Shown here piece by piece: positions 7,246 to 15,183 of a stretch of 64,000 nucleotides of DNA (the first letter of the stretch is position 1; every line of letters begins with the position of its first letter). Source of the stretch: a virus; the IMG/VR virus record IMGVR_UViG_3300023276_000007, positions 1 to 64,000 of that record; one strand, given 5' to 3'. Under the pieces are notes generated by a model. It saw only the letters and a list, made by a program, of their open reading frames with translations, had not been told where the DNA came from and searched no databases. The position numbers and the translations under genes were made by a program.

Positions 7246-9243
7246 ATGCCCGCTAACAGCAACGACCCTTATAACGATAGGCAGCAGTCCAATGGGGCTG
7301 GTAAATTCCCTAACCCTTTCTATGATGTAGCTTCAGAATTTATCCCTACTGACATTAACAACGTCCTTGAGTGGGCAGAGTATGTTTACATGTCCTTTGG
7401 AACATGGAGAGCAGCCTCTCGAAGAGTTGTAAGATATTTCCTTACCGACCTAATATTAGAAGGGGAGTCTGATCAAGAACGTGAAGACTTCAACAAGTTC
7501 CTTAATGATAAGCTACATATAACTACAGAGCTGGGCCAGATCGGTGATGAGTACATGACCTATGGTAATGCTTTCGTAAGTATCTATTTCCCCTTCGATC
7601 GCTGGTTCAAGTGCCCTGAGTGTAATATAGAGATCAAGTCAGGCAAGCTTCCTTATAAATATAATGCTAGTAAGGCTACCTTTAATGCAACATGCCATAA
7701 GTGTGCATACACTGGTGCTTGGAACCATGAAGATAGAAGAAGCGCTGATAAAGACCGAGTTAAGATCATCAGATGGAACCCTAAGCAGATGCGCCTTAGA
7801 GTCCACCCAGTTAGTGGTAGAACCACATACTTCTGGGCTATCCCTCAGTCATTCATCAAGAACGTCGAGGAAGGCAAGCACTTTTACATTGACGACACAC
7901 CATGGCATGTCCTTAAGACTATTGCTAAGAACACTGCACAGAGTGGTTCAGAAGCCGGCCCGCTGTTTGAGTTTAACGACGGAGCCATCTATCACTTTAA
8001 AGAAAACACCCTAGCAGGGCTTCCGATAGTAGGATGGGGAATACCTCAGATACTACCAAACTTTAAGTTGATTTACTACATTCAGGTCTTGCGTCGATTC
8101 GACGAGGCTATAGCTCACGACTTCATTGTTCCTTTTCGTGTTCTTTACCCAGATGCTGGGCCTTCTCCGGCGCAAGATCCTCTGACCAAGACATCTCTTA
8201 GTGGTTTCGTCACGAAGCTACAAGAGGTTAAGAAGATGCACCGCGCAGATCCTACTGGTATAACCATTGCACCTTTCAAGGTCGGATACCAGATGCTAGG
8301 TGGTGAAGGTAAGTCCCTCACACCTAAGGACCAGATCATGCAGGCTCTCGACGAGCTACTTAACGCGATGGGTTACCCTGCAGAACTCTACAGAGGCTCT
8401 CTAGGAATCCAAGCGGCACCAGTTGCCCTAAGATTGTTCGAGAAGACGTGGGGATCACTTGTTGATGGTTATAACGACCTAATCGCTTGGATGCTTGAAC
8501 GTATCTCTAAACACTTCATGTGGGGTGAGATCACTGGTAAGCTTCAACCTGTTACTCTTGCAGACGATATGGAACGTAAGGCACTTAACCTTCAAGCATC
8601 TGCAGGTATGGATGTTTCTAAAGGCACAGCCTACAGACCATTTGGTATCGACTACATGGCGGAACAGGAAAGAATCGTACAAGAGCAGCAGTCTATTCAG
8701 AAGCTGCAGCAGTCTGCTATGGAAGAAGCCCAAGCCCAACAAGGTATGGAAGGCGGAACTGGTGGTGGAGGCGCTCCTGGTGGAGAAGCCGGCGCTACTC
8801 CTGGTGATATCCATGAGCAAGCTAAGCAAACAGCCCAACAGCTATTGTTCCAGACTCCGGAGACCCAGAGACGATCTGCCCTTATTGATATTAAGCATAG
8901 TAACCCAACGCTACATGCACTAGTACTGCAAGAGATGAGTAACATCCGTCAAGAAGCATCTAGCCAAGGCCAGTCAATGGTCATGGAACAACAGAAGCAG
9001 CAGATGGGTGACGCTGGTGGGGGCATGGTAGCCCAAGCTAGTGATACTGGCGGTAAGTACGACGCAACCACGATGTCAGTATTCTCTATGGACAGTATCA
9101 TAGCCGACGGGGTCCTTTCTTATAACAATTCTGATTGGCAGAAGTTAGCTACTGCCATTACTAATATTAAAGATACTACAGCCCCAGCCTATCAGGCCTT
9201 CCGATTTGCATTTAGGAAGCTGAAAGGATGGGACGAAGAGTAG
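7246..9243 (+). CDS. Portal protein with internal zinc ribbon
   Basis: A protein of 665 aa at the portal position, downstream of the terminase, with ATG preceded by AATGGAGG. The N-terminal half has the alternating helix and beta pattern of portals. A CPEC ... CHKC zinc ribbon (Cys123, 126, 150, 153) is inserted in the wing region, an uncommon feature. The central segment (about residues 265-400) fits the long stem/crown helices, including GYPAELYRGSLGIQAAPVALRLFE, a pattern seen in myovirus portals. The C-terminal third is Gln/Gly-rich low complexity with a final helical domain. It forms the dodecameric ring through which DNA enters and leaves. Confidence 0.85.
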   Translation: MPANSNDPYNDRQQSNGAGKFPNPFYDVASEFIPTDINNVLEWAEYVYMSFGTWRAASRRVVRYFLTDLILEGESDQEREDFNKFLNDKLHITTELGQIGDEYMTYGNAFVSIYFPFDRWFKCPECNIEIKSGKLPYKYNASKATFNATCHKCAYTGAWNHEDRRSADKDRVKIIRWNPKQMRLRVHPVSGRTTYFWAIPQSFIKNVEEGKHFYIDDTPWHVLKTIAKNTAQSGSEAGPLFEFNDGAIYHFKENTLAGLPIVGWGIPQILPNFKLIYYIQVLRRFDEAIAHDFIVPFRVLYPDAGPSPAQDPLTKTSLSGFVTKLQEVKKMHRADPTGITIAPFKVGYQMLGGEGKSLTPKDQIMQALDELLNAMGYPAELYRGSLGIQAAPVALRLFEKTWGSLVDGYNDLIAWMLERISKHFMWGEITGKLQPVTLADDMERKALNLQASAGMDVSKGTAYRPFGIDYMAEQERIVQEQQSIQKLQQSAMEEAQAQQGMEGGTGGGGAPGGEAGATPGDIHEQAKQTAQQLLFQTPETQRRSALIDIKHSNPTLHALVLQEMSNIRQEASSQGQSMVMEQQKQQMGDAGGGMVAQASDTGGKYDATTMSVFSMDSIIADGVLSYNNSDWQKLATAITNIKDTTAPAYQAFRFAFRKLKGWDEE

Positions 9244-9251
9244 GCACCGCA

Positions 9252-9419
9252 ATGGGAGAATACACTGTAACTGATTTAACCTGTGCCCACTGCCAGCAGC
9301 AAGAGTTTCTTAAGATTACAGAGAAACTCTTGCAATGCATACACTGTAAGAAGTATCGCTTTAACCCTGAACATCTAAAAGAAGGGTTTCCTCCCCCAAA
9401 GGAGGATGAACAGCCTTAG
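9252..9419 (+). CDS. Small zinc-ribbon protein, 55 aa
   Basis: Two CxxC pairs (CAHC and CIHC, about 20 residues apart) form a rubredoxin-like zinc ribbon, followed by a Pro/Glu tail. I prefer ATG 9252, clear of the portal stop; ATG 9228 is in frame and would overlap the portal end, but its AAGG lies too close. The last gene before the terminator at 9425. It may be a small transcription or packaging accessory factor; nothing more specific can be said. Confidence 0.6.
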   Translation: MGEYTVTDLTCAHCQQQEFLKITEKLLQCIHCKKYRFNPEHLKEGFPPPKEDEQP

Positions 9420-9424
9420 ATAGT

Positions 9425-9453
9425 AAAGCCCTTAGCCCTCTAAGGGCTTTTTT
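9425..9453 (+). terminator. Intrinsic terminator after the terminase-portal unit
   Basis: An 11-bp stem AAAGCCCTTAG / CTAAGGGCTTT with a 4-base loop is followed directly by a short T-tract (TTT then ATT). It lies 6 bases after the stop codon at 9419 and closes the packaging-portal operon. Confidence 0.85.
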
Positions 9454-9491
9454 ATTGCATGCCTGGGAGCCCTTTTTCTTTAGCTATCAGA

Positions 9492-9520
9492 TTGCATAAC
9501 ATGTGGTTACATGATATAAA
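9492..9520 (+). promoter_or_regulatory. Promoter candidate upstream of the protease gene
   Basis: TTGCAT at 9492-9497, a 17-base spacer and TATAAA at 9515-9520. The -10 is good (5 of 6) and the -35 weak (3 of 6). The spacer contains a CATGT/ACATG inverted repeat that might be an operator. Its position, just after an intrinsic terminator and 38 bases before the next start codon, supports a real promoter. The remainder of 9454-9558 holds no gene. Confidence 0.45.
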
Positions 9521-9558
9521 TTAATAAAGATACTTTTTAACTCTGGCCAGGAGAAAAC

Positions 9559-10206
9559 ATGCTAAAGACCTTAGGACGTATACACATACCAGATGAGCGC
9601 GATGCCTCATTTCCATTCGCATCAGCATTGATGTCCGCTGCCCCTACAAAGCAAAGTAAGTACTACCGAGCAACACCTATCCTTAATCAAGGGTATGAGC
9701 CACAATGCGTAGCCTTTGCTTGGAAACAACTTTTACAATCATCACCGTTCTGCCAAGGACGTCAGCTCAAGGAAGACTTTATCTATGAGCTATGTCAGGA
9801 AAGAGACAGATGGCCCGGTGAAGCATATGACGGCACCTCAGTAAGAGCAGGAGCTAAAGTCCTACAAAGACTCGGCTTCATTGATACTTACCTATGGGCA
9901 AACACTGTACAGGACGTTAAGACTTGGATACTATCCACATCCCCAGTAGTGCTGGGCACCCTATGGTACTCAGAGATGTCTACTCCTGATGATAAAGGAT
10001 TTGTTAAGGCAGCCGGCGGTATCGCTGGTGGTCATGCTTACCTTTGTGTCGGCTACTCCCATAAGAGGAAAGCTTTCCGCTGTGTTAACTCATGGGGAAC
10101 AGGATGGGGCGATAAAGGAAGATTCTGGTTAACAGAAGACGACCTTGCAAAGCTACTAAGCGAAAGTGGAGAGGCCTGCACTGCAAAAGAGGTTAGAATA
10201 CGATAA
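9559..10206 (+). CDS. Papain-like (C1A family) cysteine protease
   Basis: A compact papain-fold enzyme of 215 aa with the full catalytic set visible: oxyanion Gln44 in ILNQGYEPQC, nucleophile Cys50, His159 in GGHAYLCVGY, and Asn177 in CVNSWGTGWG, the hallmark C1A box. There is no signal peptide and no inhibitory propeptide of the usual length, so the enzyme may be active on synthesis. It starts the unit after the terminator at 9425-9453 and is coupled to the next gene by TAATG. Possible roles: trimming of virion proteins, cleavage of host proteins, or degradation of a peptide substrate during entry. The prohead protease is a different gene (33402), so this one is probably not the main head-maturation enzyme. 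Confidence 0.85.
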   Translation: MLKTLGRIHIPDERDASFPFASALMSAAPTKQSKYYRATPILNQGYEPQCVAFAWKQLLQSSPFCQGRQLKEDFIYELCQERDRWPGEAYDGTSVRAGAKVLQRLGFIDTYLWANTVQDVKTWILSTSPVVLGTLWYSEMSTPDDKGFVKAAGGIAGGHAYLCVGYSHKRKAFRCVNSWGTGWGDKGRFWLTEDDLAKLLSESGEACTAKEVRIR

Positions 10207-10547
10207 TGACCACCTCTAGATCTACACCCCACCGCTTAAGTGATCAAGACTTGGAAATGTTAGCTGTCGTGGCAAACAAACGCGACTACCCTAAGTGGGG
10301 TTGGAACCCGATAAAGACGTCGGTAGACTTTGAGCACATACTTACTAATGCGTCGAAAGTTGGTTTTTATATAGATCTATCTTTTCGACCACAAGGCCGT
10401 ATTAGCGTAAAGGTTAAGTACCCTACAAACGAGTTCTTCTCTAATGCAGAGACGGCGGAGACATATAAAACGTATGTATGCAGGACGATACTAAACATAC
10501 TCAACGACTTACCTAACAAACAGTTAGAGGCTTTTTTAAATGAATAA
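10206..10547 (+). CDS. Hypothetical protein, 113 aa
   Basis: Small soluble alpha/beta protein, TAATG-coupled to the papain-like protease gene and overlapping the next gene by 8 bases. It has a Trp-containing core (YPKWGWNPIKTSVDFEHIL) and a central strand pair. No motif recognised. Tight coupling suggests it works with the protease, perhaps as a regulator or inhibitor, but that is inference from position only. Confidence 0.6.
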   Translation: MTTSRSTPHRLSDQDLEMLAVVANKRDYPKWGWNPIKTSVDFEHILTNASKVGFYIDLSFRPQGRISVKVKYPTNEFFSNAETAETYKTYVCRTILNILNDLPNKQLEAFLNE

Positions 10548-11196
10548 TGAAATGATACAAGCCTCTTATGTTGCTGGCTTCCGTGATAGACTAGCTAGCG
10601 TGTTAGAAAAAGAGTCGGCCTATACTCCCTTCGACCATCTACTCAGACAGAAGCCATTACCAGAACCAGTAGCAGCGTTCCTAAGAAAGTACTTAGGGCA
10701 TATAGATGACGGCGGCGACACAGCTGCACTTTCTAAGATCCAACAAGAGTTCCTATCTGGTAAGCCATCTAAGGCTATACAGCCAGAGCTGCCAGGATTT
10801 GATGACCTACTTAATAAGCAGTCAGCCGAGAAGGTAGCAGGCCTAGCCTCTCTTCTAGCAAGGATGAAACAGCCATTGATACCTAGAGGCACAGTACCTA
10901 GGACAGGCGACAGGACAGTTTACAAGATACTTAACACGATAGACCCGCGACTAGGTAAGAAATATCAGCGCAAGGTAGAGTTCAGACCAAGCAAACCTTT
11001 CAGCGACTCTGATTCGATAACAGGTAAGTCAGTAGACCTCCCAGTAGTGGATCGTATGCTAGACGTAACAGAAGGTATGGATGACCTAGGCTATGGAAGT
11101 CTAAGACTACCAGCTAAGCCGTCACAAAATAGCGTTATTGATAAGTTAACGAACTATGCGCGGAAGCAAACTAAAAACATACAAGGGTACGTATGA
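10540..11196 (+). CDS. Hypothetical protein with N-terminal GF tag, 218 aa
   Basis: The N-terminus (MIQASYVAGFRDRLASVLEK) shows the 'GF.[DK][KR]' tag shared by many head-region proteins here. The remainder is mixed, with basic segments around residues 120-160, a K-x-A rich middle (NKQSAEKVAGL) and a basic C-terminus (YARKQTKNIQGYV). No enzyme motif. The stop overlaps the ATG of the 2H phosphoesterase gene (ATGA), so the two are coupled. Likely a virion or assembly protein. Confidence 0.6.
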   Translation: MNNEMIQASYVAGFRDRLASVLEKESAYTPFDHLLRQKPLPEPVAAFLRKYLGHIDDGGDTAALSKIQQEFLSGKPSKAIQPELPGFDDLLNKQSAEKVAGLASLLARMKQPLIPRGTVPRTGDRTVYKILNTIDPRLGKKYQRKVEFRPSKPFSDSDSITGKSVDLPVVDRMLDVTEGMDDLGYGSLRLPAKPSQNSVIDKLTNYARKQTKNIQGYV

Positions 11197-13148
11197 AGAC
11201 GCCACAGTTACTAACTATTATTAAAGAAGCAGCCAAGGGTGACTCCTATGGTTGCGCTATGCTGTATTTCGAGGATGCAGACTCTAACTGCCTTAAGAAC
11301 TGGAACGCCGACATGAAGGCCATAGAGATCCCAGACGAGGATCTTCATGAGTACGGTAGAGAGGATGAACCTCACGTCACGGTACTATACGGATTACACA
11401 CAGGCTCTGCAGCTAAGGTTAAGAAGGCCCTTGCAGATAATGAGTGTACTGTAATGACGGTAAGAATGGGTGGACTGGATATCTTTGAGAACGACGACTT
11501 CGATGTTCTGATCCGTAAGGTAGAAAGGGTGGACCATCTAACCGAGGTGCGTAAGCATCTTATCGACAAGTTGGAAACAACAATCACTTTTAAAGACTAT
11601 AAGCCACACGCTACCGTTGCCTACCTTAAGAAGGGTAAGGGGAAGGAATACCTCAAGAAGTATAAAGACCTCGACTGGAAACTTAACGGTGAATTCGACT
11701 GTGACACAATAGATTTCTCTAATAAAGGAAAGACGCATACTAAGATAAACTTGACAGCTGTCAAGGCTGCCTCAATAGATGTAGATATCGAAGTAGGCGA
11801 TACAGTCCTTACCGGAAGATTTAAGAACAAGAAGACTGTAGTTAAAGAGATAGGCACTGACAGCAATGGCCAGCCGACGATTAACGGCATGAAGCTATTA
11901 GCTATGCGTATTGATAAGTTAATGCCTGCTAAGGCCGAGAAGAAAGCCGCCGATCTCCCAGGAAGATGTGACCGATGCGACGAACCTATAAAGGAAGCAG
12001 ATACAACTAAAGAGACCTTGTGCGCTCACTGCATAGGCCTTAAGAAGAAAGCCGGTGAAGGCTCTGCTCCTAACTATAAGCAAGCAACAGACCCAGCAAC
12101 TAAGTGTTCTAGCTGCTCACATGCTGAGGCCGGTTACTGCACTCTGTATGACTTCGCGTTCAATGCCAAATTTACCTGTGATAGCTTTGCTACTGATATG
12201 CAAGCCTTGACAGACGAGGGAGTTCCTCAAGTAGTTGAGAAGTACCTCCCCAAAACAGCACAGTACGTAAACCCGTACTTAAAAGATATAGAGATGGAAC
12301 ATTTAAAGAAGCCACTGCCAGATAGCCTTACTAAGCTAGTAGCTTGGCTTGTTAGCCGTAACGACGCTAACCGCAAGATAAACACTTACTATGGAGCCAT
12401 GGATAACATGAAACAAGCACAGGTATTACCTACCGGCCCTGCTACCAACAATACCCTACCAGGGTCTGCTACTGCACCTACTGGTGGGATAGTAGCGCCT
12501 ATGAATAACAGCGTACCTAGTATGAACGCTGGCGGAGCGGGTGTTGTGTCCCCGAACCTTAAGAACAGTTTCCAGAACATTGCTCAGACAGGAGTACGTA
12601 ACTCAGCAGCGGCAAAATCTAAAGGACAACTGCCTGACGCCCCTAAAGCTAAAGAACAGCTCTCTGAAGTTGCGGCAGACCTTAACCAATCTAATACAGA
12701 CACCCCGGAGTCAGAAGCTGGTACGCCCGCATCTTCCGGAGTGGCGGACAATGGTAGCCTTTCTTATGGCGTCAACCCACAGGCATCGGCATACGGCGTT
12801 AATGCAGCACCGACCACTGATACTAAGGCGGCCTCTTTTGCACACGGATTCGTAGCAAAGTGTCACGAGTATGGAGTAGACCCAGAAGAGTTACTCAATA
12901 AGTCTGCACAGTTAGAGTTTGGTAAGCCAGGTACTCCAGGGTACCAACACTCCTACCAACCACAAGGCGCATTTGAGATGGAGCCGGGTAAGTCAGTATG
13001 GTCACCGCAGCAAAGGAAAGATATACAGAGGGGGCAGTTTACTAGCGCAGCGCTAAAGAACGTCGCCCGATCTATGTTCAGTAATCAATACGGTAATATA
13101 CCAACCTCACAAACTCAGATGATTAACTTTACAGAAGGCAAGGCATAA
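11193..13148 (+). CDS. 2H phosphoesterase (LigT/cyclic phosphodiesterase-like) fused to Cys-rich and tagged segments
   Basis: A 651-aa mosaic. Residues about 18-180 form a 2H phosphoesterase domain with two catalytic HxT motifs, EPHVTVLYGL (His61, Thr63) and KPHATVAYLKKG (His139, Thr141), spaced about 78 residues apart as in the family. A CDRC...CAHC zinc finger follows near residues 257-280, then a second Cys cluster (KCSSCSHAEAGYC ... FTCDSF) near 305-330. A Gly/Ser/Ala/Pro-rich linker leads to a GF tag at about 545-570 (SFAHGFVAKCHEYGVDPEEL) and a tail. 2H enzymes hydrolyse cyclic or 2'-5' phosphodiester bonds; the phage anti-CBASS protein Acb1 belongs to this superfamily. RNA end processing is an alternative. 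Its tag and location suggest a virion-carried enzyme. Confidence 0.75.
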   Translation: MKTPQLLTIIKEAAKGDSYGCAMLYFEDADSNCLKNWNADMKAIEIPDEDLHEYGREDEPHVTVLYGLHTGSAAKVKKALADNECTVMTVRMGGLDIFENDDFDVLIRKVERVDHLTEVRKHLIDKLETTITFKDYKPHATVAYLKKGKGKEYLKKYKDLDWKLNGEFDCDTIDFSNKGKTHTKINLTAVKAASIDVDIEVGDTVLTGRFKNKKTVVKEIGTDSNGQPTINGMKLLAMRIDKLMPAKAEKKAADLPGRCDRCDEPIKEADTTKETLCAHCIGLKKKAGEGSAPNYKQATDPATKCSSCSHAEAGYCTLYDFAFNAKFTCDSFATDMQALTDEGVPQVVEKYLPKTAQYVNPYLKDIEMEHLKKPLPDSLTKLVAWLVSRNDANRKINTYYGAMDNMKQAQVLPTGPATNNTLPGSATAPTGGIVAPMNNSVPSMNAGGAGVVSPNLKNSFQNIAQTGVRNSAAAKSKGQLPDAPKAKEQLSEVAADLNQSNTDTPESEAGTPASSGVADNGSLSYGVNPQASAYGVNAAPTTDTKAASFAHGFVAKCHEYGVDPEELLNKSAQLEFGKPGTPGYQHSYQPQGAFEMEPGKSVWSPQQRKDIQRGQFTSAALKNVARSMFSNQYGNIPTSQTQMINFTEGKA

Positions 13149-13207
13149 GAAAAGGAACTGGAAAGTATAGCCTATCGCTATATATTAATACTTTTAGGAA
13201 GGTACTC

Positions 13208-14047
13208 ATGACACAAGAAGAACTTAGAACAGAATTGCTGAAGGTTGCAGGCGGTCCGGAACTTACTCCGGAAGGTGAACTGTACCTTGATGGCTTCTCT
13301 AAGAAAGCACACGAGCTTATGGAGAAGGAAGCCCTACCTTTATCTGCCTTGATGAACATCGGGTGGGCACTACCAGGAGCTATATATGCTGGATCTAATC
13401 TTGCAGGTGCCGCGGGATCAGCCTTAAAAGGTGAAGGTACTGATGCTATGAGACAGGCAGGACTTGCCGGACTTGGTGCGTTAGGTTCGCTACCCTTCCT
13501 TGGCGGAGCAGGAGCTGGTGTAGGTCAGATAGGCCTAGCCATGCAACGTTTGGCCAAAGGTAAGAAGTCTCCAGCGTTCAGAGCAATGATGCCTGGAAAG
13601 TCTACCGGCGTTCTTGGACACAGTAGCAAATTTAGAAAAGCCCTTCGTTACCCAGGTACAAAAGTACTCCAAGGACTTACTAAAGTATTAGGACCGGAAA
13701 GAGCTACCGCACTAGGTAAGACTCTTGCTGCTAAAGGCAAGTACGTATCAGAGATAAAGCCTTTAAGATTTATGGATAGAGGTATTTGGGGAAAGACTCC
13801 GCCACCTATAGGTATGGCGGGCATGTTTGGCTCCATGATACCAATGATGGGTACCGACGCAGCAATAAGAGCTGTAACTACTCCTAGCATAAACAAACTT
13901 GAATCACAACTAGCTCAGTCTAGAAATCAGGTACCTAGCGTGCCTAGGCCAGTCAGCAGAACTGACGGGCTATTCTCTAAAGTAAAAGAGTGGGATAACG
14001 CTAACAACCCAAGCAGACAGTATGCTAGACAGATGGGGCTAATATAA
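13208..14047 (+). CDS. GF-tagged Gly/Ala-rich membrane-like protein, 279 aa
   Basis: ATG 13208 is preceded by TTTTAGGAAGG. Near the N-terminus is a tag-like helix (GELYLDGFSKKAHELMEKEA). Two hydrophobic Gly/Ala stretches follow (about residues 45-70 and 85-115), resembling glycine-zipper membrane segments, and a third near 195-215. The C-terminus is polar. No catalytic motif. This type of protein, repeated several times up to 17341, could be an inner-capsid protein ejected with the DNA and inserted in the envelope. The upstream gap 13149-13207 is AT-rich (TATATATTAATA) and may hold a promoter, but the -35 is weak. Confidence 0.6.
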   Translation: MTQEELRTELLKVAGGPELTPEGELYLDGFSKKAHELMEKEALPLSALMNIGWALPGAIYAGSNLAGAAGSALKGEGTDAMRQAGLAGLGALGSLPFLGGAGAGVGQIGLAMQRLAKGKKSPAFRAMMPGKSTGVLGHSSKFRKALRYPGTKVLQGLTKVLGPERATALGKTLAAKGKYVSEIKPLRFMDRGIWGKTPPPIGMAGMFGSMIPMMGTDAAIRAVTTPSINKLESQLAQSRNQVPSVPRPVSRTDGLFSKVKEWDNANNPSRQYARQMGLI

Positions 14048-14391
14048 TGAGTTGGGACTTCGCAACGAATAACAGCTTAGCAAATTTACACCACGGTATT
14101 ATGGTAGACAATGCACTGTCCCAAGCTGAGCGTCAGTATGCCTCTCAACATGTCCAAATGGATTTAGGTAACCCATCACTACAAACACCTCTTAGCGGAG
14201 TGCTTCCTAAGCTAGGCGGTGGGTTCCTTGGTTATCAGGTAGGTAAGTTTATGGATATGTCCATGCCGGGCAAAGTAGTATCTACTGCAGCAGGTTATGG
14301 TGTTGGTAAAATGGTTCACGATTTTTACCAAGGATACAATAAAGCCATGGGTCCAGACAACTCATGGAAAATGCAATCCTTTTCAGGATAG
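14047..14391 (+). CDS. Small Gly-rich protein, 114 aa
   Basis: TAATG-coupled to the preceding gene. The N-terminal half is polar and helical (SQAERQYASQHVQMD). The C-terminal half has an amphipathic Gly-rich region (PKLGGGFLGYQVGKF and AAGYGVGKMVHDFYQGY). It lacks the GF tag and any recognised motif. It probably belongs with its neighbours to one structural or ejection complex. Confidence 0.55.
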   Translation: MSWDFATNNSLANLHHGIMVDNALSQAERQYASQHVQMDLGNPSLQTPLSGVLPKLGGGFLGYQVGKFMDMSMPGKVVSTAAGYGVGKMVHDFYQGYNKAMGPDNSWKMQSFSG

Positions 14392-14400
14392 GAGTATAAA

Positions 14401-14754
14401 ATGAAACCAGTATATACACAAGTATTAAGTAGAGAGGAAAGATCACAGGCAATTAATGTCGGTATGATCACCAAGACAGCCTCTGTTGCTAAGAACGCAA
14501 GCATCTCAAGTATCCTAGGTAGCGTAGCAGACCTTGGAACTAAAGGTGTCGTTGTTGGTTCACTTGTCACAGGAATCCCGTTAGGTATTATGGCCCACAT
14601 AATGCATAACAAGGTTAAGCAAGTCCGACAGAAAGAAAAAGATATGGATGCACAGATTGACTATTACAATAATGCTTCCGGTAGTATCGAAAGAACACTA
14701 GCAGACGAGCTAGGGTCTAAATCAACTTTAAACAATCCATATAAGTACGTATAA
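14401..14754 (+). CDS. Single-pass membrane-like protein, 117 aa
   Basis: ATG 14401 follows AGGAG by a few bases. One hydrophobic segment at about residues 45-65 (GVVVGSLVTGIPLGIMAHIM) is followed at once by a basic, coiled-coil-like stretch (KVKQVRQKEKDMDAQIDYY), which suggests an N-out/C-in anchor or an amphipathic stem. Function unknown. It sits in the run of small hydrophobic head-region proteins. Confidence 0.6.
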   Translation: MKPVYTQVLSREERSQAINVGMITKTASVAKNASISSILGSVADLGTKGVVVGSLVTGIPLGIMAHIMHNKVKQVRQKEKDMDAQIDYYNNASGSIERTLADELGSKSTLNNPYKYV

Positions 14755-14756
14755 TT

Positions 14757-15182
14757 ATGAATGGTATGGTCGAAAATATGTTTAGCAACCCGTTTGCTGG
14801 AGAAGATAAAGGCAGTCAGCAGAACTTTGAAAGTATGCTTGACTTCGGGTCTAGTGTTCCTGGGCTACCCTCTATGCAGAAGGATGGAGAGCCTACTCCT
14901 AAGGAAATGGAAGAAGCTGCAGAAGCTGTTCGATACTCCAAAGTAGTAAAGGTACAAGACATTATGGTAGAGACCTTTGACATGAGCAACCCAGGGCATG
15001 TCAAAAGATATAGAGAAATCTATAAAGAGCTTTATGGTCTAGCTTCCGAGAGTAAGATACTTATAACAGTTAACGAGAGGCAGTTTATAAACTGCGTCAC
15101 AAACCCACGGTGGGTACTGCATTTAGAATGGATTGTATATGATATGCAGAAGAAAGATCACATGATGAGCTCAGGAGACTGA
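14757..15182 (+). CDS. Hypothetical protein, 141 aa
   Basis: Soluble acidic protein. The N-terminal 60 residues look disordered (Asn, Ser, Gly and Pro rich). The C-terminal 80 residues look like a compact alpha/beta domain (VVKVQDIMVETFDMSNPGH ... KYREIYKELYGLASESKI), ending with aromatic strands. The next gene starts 2 bases after its stop. No motif recognised. Confidence 0.55.
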   Translation: MNGMVENMFSNPFAGEDKGSQQNFESMLDFGSSVPGLPSMQKDGEPTPKEMEEAAEAVRYSKVVKVQDIMVETFDMSNPGHVKRYREIYKELYGLASESKILITVNERQFINCVTNPRWVLHLEWIVYDMQKKDHMMSSGD

Positions 15183-15183
15183 T

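Noticed and set aside
7203-7256. A 17-codon GTG-initiated frame overlapping the portal start.
   Set aside because: Too short and without a convincing ribosome binding site; the nearby GGAGG belongs to the portal.
9513-9524. T4-type late promoter (TATAAATA) at TATAAATT.
   Set aside because: One base differs and the surrounding sequence fits a -10 box of a sigma70-type promoter; no other copies of a late consensus are seen before the main operons.
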